From the NCBI GenBank assembly GCA_020851015.1, contig JADZDN010000058.1, forward strand, positions 1 through 6,369: 6,369 bases of DNA. Reading direction: 5' to 3'. Origin of the DNA: Alphaproteobacteria bacterium (GTDB lineage Bacteria > Pseudomonadota > Alphaproteobacteria > JAEULC01). The position numbers and the translations under genes are program-made. The number at the start of each line of letters is the position of its first letter. Position 1 is the stretch's first letter. The notes below the pieces were generated by a model. That model searched no databases. It was given only the letters and a program-made list of their open reading frames with translations, and was not told the DNA's origin. Positions 1 to 5,616 of the stretch are shown here, piece after piece.

Positions 1-365
1 CCGTCGCCCGGCTCGAGGTGATGGCCGGACGCCAGGCCGGCACGCTCGGCGACAAGGGCGGCACGCTGAACGCGATCACCCTGCCGGGCCAGCAGGACTG
101 CGTCGACGAGGCGGTCAACACGACGACTTACCTGGTGCTGATGGAGAAGGACGGGCTGGTCACGCGCCACAAGGCGCTGAGCGTCGCCTGGCGCGGGGCG
201 CTGTTCGGCAAGACCCTGCCGCACGTGACGCCGGTCATGGCCGAGACCGAGAGCGGCGAGTTGTGGGCCGTGGACTCGTCCTTCTACGACAACGGCCGGG
301 AGCCGGTAATCATGCCGTTGAAGGAATGGCTGGCCGGCTGGGAGCCGCCCGACTTCCATTTTTGA
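1..365 (+). CDS. Conserved hypothetical protein, 3' part (start outside window)
   Basis: This reading frame is open from the left edge (first full codon at nt 3) to a TGA at 363-365. A GTG at 18 and an ATG at 21 exist, but the frame continues upstream with protein-like codons (V-A-R-L-E-V) and no clear ribosome binding site precedes them, so the gene most likely begins outside the window. About 120 C-terminal residues are visible. The visible part reads as a compact soluble protein with no membrane segment. Its most conserved-looking parts are a GQQDCVDEAVNTTTYL stretch (Cys codon at 99-101), PHVTPVMAE (His codon at 222-224) and WAVDSSFYDNG (Asp codon at 273-275), followed by an MPLKEWLAGWEP tail. 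I recognise the pattern as a conserved alphaproteobacterial protein without an assigned function. The Cys, then His, then Asp order resembles a papain/transglutaminase-like arrangement, but that is inference. The antiporter gene follows 38 nt downstream on the same strand. Confidence 0.75.
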   Translation, partial: VARLEVMAGRQAGTLGDKGGTLNAITLPGQQDCVDEAVNTTTYLVLMEKDGLVTRHKALSVAWRGALFGKTLPHVTPVMAETESGELWAVDSSFYDNGREPVIMPLKEWLAGWEPPDFHF

Positions 366-403
366 CGCGCTGACACTTCTGACGCGCCGGGAGCGGCCGA
401 CCC

Positions 404-2173
404 GTGGAGTTCGAATTCACCTGGCTTGTGGTAGCGGCGCTGCTGATCCTCGCCAGCGTCCTGGCCCACCTCGTCTCGCGCCGCTTCGGCGCGCCGATCC
501 TGCTAGTGTTCCTGCTGCTCGGCATGCTGGCCGGCGAGGACGGGCCGGGCGGCATCCCGTTCAACGACGCGCATATCGCCTTCCTGGTCGGCAGCATGGC
601 CCTGGCGGTGATCCTGTTCGACGGCGGGCTGCGCACGCCGGTCGCGGCCATCCGCGTCGCCTGGGCGCCGGCGCTGGTGCTGGCGACGCTGGGCGTGGTG
701 GCGACCGCCGGCGTCGTGGCGCTGTTCCTTTCCTACGCCTTCGCGATGGACTGGCGGCGCGCCATGCTGATCGGCTCGATCGTGGCCTCGACCGACGCGG
801 CCGCCGTGTTCGGGCTGCTGGGACAGCACGGGATAGGACTGCGCGACCGGCTCAGGGCGACGCTCGAGGTCGAGTCGGGCGCCAACGATCCGATGGGCGT
901 GTTCCTGACCATCGTGTTCGTCGAGATGCTGCGCCGGAACGTCGACACGCTGGGCTGGTCCGTGCTCGCCCAGTTCGGCGAGCAGATGGGCATCGGCATG
1001 GCGGCGGGGATCGGCGGCGGGTTTGTGCTGGTCTGGCTGATGAACCGGCTGGAGATGACGGGGGGCCTGTACCCCATCCTCGCCTTCGCCATGGCGATGC
1101 TGGTCTTCGCCGGCACGCAGTCGGTCGGCGGCAGCGGGTTCCTGGCCGTCTATGCCGCGGGCATCGTGTTCGGCAATCGCCGCGTGCGCGCGCTGCAACT
1201 CGTCGGCCGCTTCTTCGACGGGCTGACCTGGCTCGGCCAGATCGGCCTGTTCCTGATGCTGGGCCTGCTGATCACGCCGTCCCAGCGTCCCGCCCAGGCC
1301 CCGGCGTTCCTGGTCGCCGGCGTGCTGATCCTGCTCGCGCGCCCGCTGGCGGTGATCCTGTCGCTGGCGCCGTTCGGCTTCGCCCTGCGCGAGCAGCTCT
1401 TCGTCGCTTGGGTGGGGCTGCGCGGCGCGGTGCCGATCTTCCTGGCGCTGATCCCGCTGGTGGCCGGGCTCGACGCCGGCGGCACGATGCTGAAGGCGGC
1501 CTTCGTGGTGGTGCTGGTGTCGCTCGCGGTCCAGGGCTGGACCATTCCGTTCGTCGCGCGGCTGCTGCGCGTGGCATTGCCGCCGTCGCCCGAGCCCGCG
1601 CCGCGGCTCGATGTCGACCTGATCCACCAGCTCGACCGCGACCTGATCGCCTACGAGGTCAAGCCGCGCAGCCGGGCGACGGATTGGAAGCTGGCGGAGC
1701 TGCGGCTGCCGGAGCGCGTGCGCGTCGTGTCGGTGCTGCGTGGCGAGCAGGTGCTGTCGCCGGAATCGCTCGAGCGCCTGCAGGCGGACGACGTGGCTTT
1801 GGTGCTGACGCCGCCCGAGCACAACTTGGCGGTCGACCGCTGGTTCTCCAGCCGCTTCGCGTCGACCGTTTCGGACTTGCAGGAGAATGCCGGCGACTTC
1901 GTGCTCGACGCCGACCATCTGGTGCGCGAGCTGGTCGATTCCTATGGCTTGGCGATGGCGCAGGAGGACATGCCCCTGACCCTGGCGCAGGCGCTGCACC
2001 GCCGGCTGGGCGACAAGGTCGGCCGCGGCGACCGCGTGCGCATCGGCACGGTCGAGCTGGTGATCCTCGACATGATCGGCGACGAGATCAGGCGGGTGGG
2101 CCTGATCCTCGATCCCGCGCCGCGCGGCTGGCGCGGCCTGGTCGCGAAGTTCCGCCGCGCGCCCAAGCCGTGA
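404..2173 (+). CDS. nhaP2: NhaP2/CvrA-type potassium/proton antiporter (CPA1 family)
   Basis: Inner-membrane antiporter expected to exchange cytoplasmic K+ (possibly Na+) for protons, serving cation and pH homeostasis. The 589 residues are close to the length of E. coli CvrA/NhaP2. Domain order matches that family: a Na_H_exchanger membrane domain with about a dozen hydrophobic segments (roughly residues 5-390), a cytoplasmic RCK_C/TrkA_C regulatory domain (about 403-472) and a C-terminal CorC_HlyC-type domain (about 490-575). Visible motifs are FDGGLRTP (72-79), TDAAAVFGLL (130-139), ESGANDP with the Asn161-Asp162 pair expected to form the ion site (157-163), and WVGLRGAVP with Arg340 (336-344). 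The start is the GTG at 404: GGGAG at 389-393 lies at a suitable distance, and the protein then opens directly into the first membrane helix. No promoter is evident in the 38-nt gap, so co-transcription with the upstream gene is likely. The stop lies 33 nt from the convergent phasin stop. Ion preference cannot be decided from sequence. Confidence 0.95.
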   Translation: MEFEFTWLVVAALLILASVLAHLVSRRFGAPILLVFLLLGMLAGEDGPGGIPFNDAHIAFLVGSMALAVILFDGGLRTPVAAIRVAWAPALVLATLGVVATAGVVALFLSYAFAMDWRRAMLIGSIVASTDAAAVFGLLGQHGIGLRDRLRATLEVESGANDPMGVFLTIVFVEMLRRNVDTLGWSVLAQFGEQMGIGMAAGIGGGFVLVWLMNRLEMTGGLYPILAFAMAMLVFAGTQSVGGSGFLAVYAAGIVFGNRRVRALQLVGRFFDGLTWLGQIGLFLMLGLLITPSQRPAQAPAFLVAGVLILLARPLAVILSLAPFGFALREQLFVAWVGLRGAVPIFLALIPLVAGLDAGGTMLKAAFVVVLVSLAVQGWTIPFVARLLRVALPPSPEPAPRLDVDLIHQLDRDLIAYEVKPRSRATDWKLAELRLPERVRVVSVLRGEQVLSPESLERLQADDVALVLTPPEHNLAVDRWFSSRFASTVSDLQENAGDFVLDADHLVRELVDSYGLAMAQEDMPLTLAQALHRRLGDKVGRGDRVRIGTVELVILDMIGDEIRRVGLILDPAPRGWRGLVAKFRRAPKP

Positions 2174-2206
2174 GCGGCGAGGGCGACGCTTCGCGGAGCG
2201 GCGGTG

Positions 2207-2617
2207 CTAGCGCTTGCCGTTGGCGCGCGCGTGCGCGTGGCCGTTGACGCCGTTCTTCTGCATCTCCTGCATCGGCTTCAGGCCCTCGGTCGCGGCGTGG
2301 CTGGCCAGCTCCATGATCTTGCGCGCCTCGTCGAGATAGATCTGCGCCTCGGTGCGCGCGAAATCCATCTGCACCTCGACGGCGGCCTGCATCGACTTGC
2401 ACTGCGCCAGCGTCTGGCTCACCGCGATGCCCGCATCCAGGCGCTGCTTGGTGAATCCCAGGATTTCCGCGTTCAGCTCGCTGACCGCCTTCATCATCGC
2501 ATTGCCGGACTGCATGAACGAGTCGAGCCCCGGCGCGCCCATGCTGGCGAACTGGCTGAAGTCGGGCATCTGGAAGCCGGGAAACGTGCCGGCGAATTGG
2601 TTGCTCTGCTTGGCCAT
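2207..2617 (-). CDS. Phasin family protein (polyhydroxyalkanoate granule-associated)
   Basis: Small amphipathic protein expected to coat polyhydroxyalkanoate storage granules in the cytoplasm, limiting coalescence and influencing granule size and number. The 136-residue length and composition fit the Phasin_2 family (phaP-type). An N-terminal stretch rich in Phe, Pro and Gly (residues 8-24) is followed by a long Ala-, Gln-, Met- and Glu-rich helical region (about 35-115) with no membrane segment and no cysteine except Cys73, then a short basic, Asn/Gly/His-rich tail ending ARANGKR. The core (LNAEILGFTKQRLDAGIAVS and LDEARKIMELA) is the usual phasin helical pattern. The start is firm: on the minus strand a strong TGAGGAGA Shine-Dalgarno sits 6-7 nt before the ATG. 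No PHA synthase, depolymerase or phaR gene is in the window, so the PHA role rests on family membership; some phasin-domain proteins have other roles. Confidence 0.88.
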   Translation of the reverse strand: MAKQSNQFAGTFPGFQMPDFSQFASMGAPGLDSFMQSGNAMMKAVSELNAEILGFTKQRLDAGIAVSQTLAQCKSMQAAVEVQMDFARTEAQIYLDEARKIMELASHAATEGLKPMQEMQKNGVNGHAHARANGKR

Positions 2618-2649
2618 GGAGATCTCCTCAAGTTCGAATAAAGCAGGTT

Positions 2650-2691
2650 GCGCACGATGCGCCGGTTCCCGGGGCCGCTCCCCTGCGGCCC
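2650..2691 (-). other. Cluster of three small hairpins in the phasin 5' leader
   Basis: Three inverted repeats abut one another: GCGCA-cga-TGCGC (2650-2662), CCGG-ttc-CCGG (2662-2672) and GGGCCGC-tcccct-GCGGCCC (2672-2691), with stems of 5, 4 and 7 bp. They end 32 nt before the phasin ATG and leave its Shine-Dalgarno free. They could stabilise the leader, control translation or be operator dyads. GC-rich DNA makes short stems by chance, so only the 7-bp stem is individually notable. Confidence 0.35.
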
Positions 2692-2852
2692 GTCGCGGCG
2701 ACGCTCGTACGCGTCCTCCCAGGACTGTCAGTCTCTATCCGTCGCCAATCCTGTCCACGATACGGCGTCGCTTTCGCGCCGTTCGCTCGAATTCCTCAGA
2801 CCAGCAGGCCTCCCCCGACAGAGGCGCATCCTTGGATCGGCGACTGCGCGAA

Positions 2853-2881
2853 AGGCTAGGCGCGACTGCCCAGCCTGTCAA
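2853..2881 (-). promoter_or_regulatory. Candidate promoter for the phasin gene
   Basis: On the minus strand a perfect TTGACA -35 (top-strand 2876-2881) is followed by exactly 17 nt and a TAGCCT -10 (2853-2858). The -35 is consensus; the -10 keeps only T, A and the final T, as is common in GC-rich alphaproteobacteria. An AT-rich stretch lies just upstream. Initiation would be near 2846, giving a leader of about 230 nt before the phasin ATG, which is long, so a second promoter nearer the gene is possible. Inferred from motif and position only. Confidence 0.4.
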
Positions 2882-2887
2882 ATGTGC

Positions 2888-2908
2888 CGCCTGTTAGTAA
2901 ATCAGGCG
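2888..2908. promoter_or_regulatory. Inverted repeat upstream of the phasin promoter (operator or weak terminator)
   Basis: A perfect 6-bp inverted repeat, CGCCTG (2888-2893) and CAGGCG (2903-2908), is separated by 9 AT-rich bases. It lies 6 nt upstream of the candidate -35 and about 35 nt past the dehydrogenase stop. No T-run follows on the minus strand, so an intrinsic terminator is less likely than a regulator-binding dyad. The function is unproven. Confidence 0.35.
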
Positions 2909-2943
2909 TAAACGCATATGTGAATTGGTGCGCTGCAGCGAGG

Positions 2944-4113
2944 CTAGAGCCGGCCGGCAACCGCCGCGTCGATCACCCGGCGCATCTCGGGCTTGCCCAT
3001 CTTGATCGGATTCTCGGAGGCGCAGAAATCCTGCGCGGCCAAGGTGGCGAGGCGGTCGAGGTTGTCCAGCGGCACGCCGGCATCGCCGAGCTTGTGCGGG
3101 ATGCCGATCTCCTCGCGGAACCGGACCAGCCAGTCGATGAAGCCGGTGAAGCTCTGCTGCTTCAGCCCGAAATAGGCGGCGAGGCGCACCAGCTTGTCCT
3201 CGATGGCCCTTCGGTTGAACACCAGGACGTAGGGCATGAACACCGCGTTGCCTAGGCCGTGGTGCGTGTCATAGAGCGAGGAGAGGGGATGGCTCAGCGC
3301 GTGGATGGAGCCGAGACCCTTCTGGAAGGCGGTGGCGCCCATCGTCGCCGCGCACATCATGTTGGCGCGGGCCTCCAGGTTCTTGCCGTCCTTGCAGGCC
3401 GCGGGCAGGTACTCCTTCACCAGCCGCATGCCCTCGGTCGCGATCCCGTCGGCCATCGGGTGGTAGAAGGTGCAGCACAGCGCCTCCAGGCAGTGGGCGA
3501 AGGCATCCATGCCCGTCGCCGCGGTGATCTTCGCCGGCAGGCCCACGGTGAGCCCGGGATCGTCGATCACGATCTTGGGCATCATCGACGGGTGGAAGAT
3601 GATCTTCTTCACCTGCTTCACCTCGTCGGTGAAGACCGCGGCGCGCCCGACCTCCGAGCCGGTGCCGGCGGTGGTGGCGACGGTGACGATCGGCGCGATC
3701 GGCCCCTTGAATGCCTTCACGCACGTGTCGTAGTCGGTGAAGTCGATCCAGGGCCGGTCCTGGGTCGCCATGAACGCGACCGCCTTGCCGGTATCGAGCG
3801 CGCTGCCGCCGCCGAAGGCGATCAAGCCGTCGTGCCCGCCTTTCTTGTAGGCGGCGATGCCGTCCTCGAGGTTCTTGCCCGTCGGGTTGCCCTTGACCTC
3901 GCCGAACAGGCCGGTCGGCACGCCCGCGGCGCCGTTCGCCTTGACCGCGTCGGCCACCATCGGCAGGGCCTTCAGCCCCATGTCCGTCACCAGCAGGGGC
4001 TTCTTCATGCCGAGTTGCTTGCAGGCCTCGGGCAGCTCCTTGATGCGGCCGACGCCGAAGCGCACCTGCGTCGGGTAGTTCCAGTTGCCGATCAGGCTGG
4101 CGGCGTCGGTCAT
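2944..4113 (-). CDS. Iron-containing alcohol dehydrogenase (group III, PF00465)
   Basis: Cytoplasmic NAD(P)-dependent oxidoreductase interconverting an alcohol and an aldehyde or ketone, with a metal ion (usually Fe2+) in the active site. The 389 residues match the family's usual 380-390. The N-terminal half has the nucleotide-binding loop GGGSALDTGKA (101-111) and TTAGTGSE (147-154). The C-terminal half supplies the metal ligands Asp203 and His207 (in GMDAFAHCLEAL), His271 (in HALSHPL) and His285 (in YDTHHGLGN). Spacings of 4 and 14 residues equal those I recall for E. coli FucO, and His275 is the conserved neighbour, so the enzyme should be active. The chosen start, ATG at 4113, has GGAG (top-strand 4122-4125) 8 nt upstream. 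The frame extends to 4194, but those 27 residues are Arg/His/Cys-rich and run through the dyad, so they are unlikely to be coding. Substrate is unknown: lactaldehyde, 1,3-propanediol, 4-hydroxybutyrate and simple alcohols are all possible. It is divergent from the MmgE/PrpD gene. Confidence 0.93.
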   Translation of the reverse strand: MTDAASLIGNWNYPTQVRFGVGRIKELPEACKQLGMKKPLLVTDMGLKALPMVADAVKANGAAGVPTGLFGEVKGNPTGKNLEDGIAAYKKGGHDGLIAFGGGSALDTGKAVAFMATQDRPWIDFTDYDTCVKAFKGPIAPIVTVATTAGTGSEVGRAAVFTDEVKQVKKIIFHPSMMPKIVIDDPGLTVGLPAKITAATGMDAFAHCLEALCCTFYHPMADGIATEGMRLVKEYLPAACKDGKNLEARANMMCAATMGATAFQKGLGSIHALSHPLSSLYDTHHGLGNAVFMPYVLVFNRRAIEDKLVRLAAYFGLKQQSFTGFIDWLVRFREEIGIPHKLGDAGVPLDNLDRLATLAAQDFCASENPIKMGKPEMRRVIDAAVAGRL

Positions 4114-4235
4114 CGCGCATACTCCGGGGCTGCAACGGCGGTGATGTCTGCCACATCGCGCCCGCCGTCGCAACGCAGGGGATCGATGCCGCATTCCGGT
4201 AAGTCGCCGCCGGCCGATCGCGGGAAGCTGGCGGC
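4114..4235. promoter_or_regulatory. Divergent intergenic region between the dehydrogenase and MmgE/PrpD genes
   Basis: These 122 nt must contain the start signals for both divergent genes. No strong -35/-10 pair is visible on either strand. The outstanding feature is an imperfect dyad spanning 4131-4172, listed separately. The right part (4173-4235) is GC-rich and leads to the GGGAAG that serves as the MmgE/PrpD ribosome binding site. A shared regulator is plausible, but no regulator gene lies in the window. Confidence 0.5.
4131..4172. repeat. 42-nt imperfect inverted repeat in the divergent promoter region
   Basis: Outer arms TGC (4131-4133) and GCA (4170-4172) are followed, after a single A/C mismatch, by ACGGCGG (4135-4141) pairing with CCGCCGT (4162-4168). 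Inner arms GATGT (4143-4147) and ACATC (4153-4157) surround a CTGCC centre. That gives 15 paired bases, interrupted by the mismatch and by an asymmetric gap of 1 versus 4 nt. The inner 15-bp element looks like a transcription-factor site; the whole could also fold as a hairpin in the dehydrogenase leader, ending 17 nt before its ATG. Confidence 0.5.
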
Positions 4236-5597
4236 ATGCCGCACGCGATCCAGGACTTCGCCGCGTTTCTCGCTGCCGGCCGGCGGGACTATTCCGCCGC
4301 CGCGGTCAAGCGCTCGACGACCTCGATCCTCGACACCGTGGGCTGCATGCTGCTGGGCAGCGGCGAGCCCGCGACCAAGGCCGCGATCGACGCGGTCGGC
4401 GCCTGGGGCCAAGGGCCGGCGCCAGTCGTCGCCGGCGGCTTGCGCCTGGCGCCGCCCTGGGCGGCGATGGTCAATGCCGTGGCCGCCCATGCGCTCGATT
4501 TCGACGATTGGGACTTTCCGGGCAGCACCCATCCGAGCGCGGTGATCTTGCCGGCGCTGCTGGCCGTCATGGCCGAGGGCAGGTTCAGCGGGGCCGACCT
4601 GGTGGACGCGCATATCGCCGGGTTCGAGATCATCGCGCGCATGGGCGAGGCGGTGAACCTCAGCCACTACAAGCTGGGCTGGCACGCCACCGGCACCTTG
4701 GGCGCGCTCGGCGCGGCGGCGGCCTGCGCGCGGGCGCTGCGCCTGGACGCGACGCGGGCGGCCCACGCGATCTCGATCGCGACCTCGATGGCCGGCGGCT
4801 ATGTCAGCCAGTTCGGCACCCTGACCAAGCCGTTCCATGCCGGCTTCGCCGCCAAGGCGGGCGTGATGGCCAGCCGACTCGCCGCCTGCGGCGTGACGGC
4901 GGGGCAGGGGGTACTCGACGGGCCCGCCGGCTTCGCCAAGCTGATGGTCGAGCCGGGCGAGGCGCGCTTCGCCCCGGCGCTCGCCAAGCTGGGCCGGCCC
5001 TGGGCGATCGAGGAGCACGGCATCTGCCTCAAGCCCTACCCGTCCTGCAGCTACACCCATCGCGCGATCGACGCGGCGCTCGTGGCGCGGGCGGGCATGA
5101 ACGCCGGGATCGACGCGATCGAGCGGGTCGAGGTTTCGCTGCCCGACTTCCACCTCGCGATCGTGCCCTTCGGCGTGCCCGAGACGCCCGAGCAGGCGCT
5201 GTTCAGCACGGCGTGGTGCGTCGCCGTGGCGCTGGCGCGCGGCGATGTCGGCGTCGAGGACTTCGCGCGCCCGGCGATCGGCGACCGGGCGTTGCGCGCG
5301 CTCGCGGCGCGCACCAGCGTCACCGCGCGCAAGCCGAAGGATCCCCGCCAGAACTGCGATCCCCAGGATCCCGACACGGTACGGCTGATGCTGCGCGGCG
5401 GCGCGACGCGACAGGCGGCGGTCGGCACGGCGCTGGGCACGCCGGGCAACCCGATGAGCGATGAACGCGTCGACGCGAAATTCGCGCAGTGCGCCGCGCG
5501 CCGCCTCCCGGCCGATCGGGTGCGGGCGTCGCTCGCCCTGCTGCGCGACCTTCCCGCCGCGCCGTCGCTTCAACCGCTGTTCGAGACCTTGCGCTGA
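4236..5597 (+). CDS. MmgE/PrpD family protein (2-methylcitrate dehydratase / cis-aconitate decarboxylase superfamily)
   Basis: Predicted cytoplasmic lyase of the superfamily that includes 2-methylcitrate dehydratase PrpD and cis-aconitate decarboxylase, acting on polycarboxylic acids without an iron-sulfur cluster. At 453 residues it has the usual length. The large helical MmgE/PrpD N-domain covers about 5-245 and the C-terminal domain about 260-450. Visible family motifs are HALDFDD (85-91) followed by THPS (98-101), GWHATGTLGALGAA (148-161), the lysine motif KPFHAG (198-203) and KPYPSC (266-271). Asp88, His99, His150, Lys198 and Lys266 fall at positions I equate with the decarboxylase active site, suggesting a functional enzyme. 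The ATG at 4236 has GGGAAG at 4222-4227 as its ribosome binding site. No prpB, prpC or methylcitrate cycle partner is nearby, so the PrpD name is not justified; the real substrate is unknown. It is divergent from the dehydrogenase and ends 14 nt from the convergent dedA stop. Confidence 0.92.
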   Translation: MPHAIQDFAAFLAAGRRDYSAAAVKRSTTSILDTVGCMLLGSGEPATKAAIDAVGAWGQGPAPVVAGGLRLAPPWAAMVNAVAAHALDFDDWDFPGSTHPSAVILPALLAVMAEGRFSGADLVDAHIAGFEIIARMGEAVNLSHYKLGWHATGTLGALGAAAACARALRLDATRAAHAISIATSMAGGYVSQFGTLTKPFHAGFAAKAGVMASRLAACGVTAGQGVLDGPAGFAKLMVEPGEARFAPALAKLGRPWAIEEHGICLKPYPSCSYTHRAIDAALVARAGMNAGIDAIERVEVSLPDFHLAIVPFGVPETPEQALFSTAWCVAVALARGDVGVEDFARPAIGDRALRALAARTSVTARKPKDPRQNCDPQDPDTVRLMLRGGATRQAAVGTALGTPGNPMSDERVDAKFAQCAARRLPADRVRASLALLRDLPAAPSLQPLFETLR

Positions 5598-5616
5598 TCG
5601 CGGCGCAGCCGTCAGC
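5593..5616. terminator. Possible bidirectional hairpin between convergent genes
   Basis: The 14-nt gap and both stop codons form a compound hairpin: GCTGA (5593-5597) pairs with TCAGC (5612-5616), and inside it CGGC (5601-5604) pairs with GCCG (5608-5611) around a GCA loop, with a 3-nt bulge. It is placed to end transcripts from both sides, but no T-run follows in either direction. Part of the pairing is automatic, because two facing TGA stops are complementary. Confidence 0.3.

Larger units (their letters stand above)
2618..2943. other. Intergenic region between the phasin start and the dehydrogenase stop (326 nt)
   Basis: No convincing gene is present. The open frames here (for example 2648-2911 on +) give Arg/Ser/Pro-rich products without domain character or good ribosome binding sites. 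The region should hold the phasin promoter and any 3' end of the dehydrogenase transcript. It contains a TTGACA-type promoter candidate on the minus strand, an inverted repeat with a neighbouring direct repeat (2888-2912), a perfect 10-bp palindrome next to the dehydrogenase stop (2931-2940), a short dyad GACTG-T-CAGTC (2723-2733) and three abutting small hairpins (2650-2691). About 2881-2930 is markedly AT-richer than the rest of the window. Confidence 0.7.

Noticed and set aside
363..387. TGACGCGC repeated at 363-370 and 380-387 before the antiporter gene
   Set aside because: An 8-bp direct repeat beginning at a stop codon in GC-rich DNA is easily chance, and no third copy or regulator-like symmetry was seen.
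503..1999. A 498-codon open frame on the minus strand opposite the antiporter gene
   Set aside because: It is Gln/His/Arg/Asp-rich without domain character and mirrors a clearly real membrane protein. Long antisense frames are expected in GC-rich genes with strong third-position GC.
2187..2200. Small hairpin between the antiporter and phasin stops (CGCTT/GAGCG, 4-nt loop)
   Set aside because: Five base pairs including one G-T, with no T-run in either direction; too weak to call a terminator.
2648..2911. An 87-codon plus-strand frame in the region upstream of the phasin gene
   Set aside because: Arg/Ser/Pro-rich product, no ribosome binding site, and it covers the likely phasin promoter on the other strand.
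4114..4194. N-terminal extension of the dehydrogenase by 27 residues
   Set aside because: The extension is Arg/His/Cys-rich, unlike the family's N-terminus, and the ATG at 4113 has its own GGAG at a good distance and gives the normal family length.
3259..4545. A 428-codon plus-strand frame across the dehydrogenase and the start of the MmgE/PrpD gene
   Set aside because: Low-complexity His/Arg/Gly/Ala composition. It spans the divergent promoter region and overlaps two real genes in other frames.
4110..5573. A 487-codon minus-strand frame opposite the MmgE/PrpD gene
   Set aside because: Arg/Ala/Gly/His-rich product with no motif, and the opposite strand encodes a well-supported enzyme.
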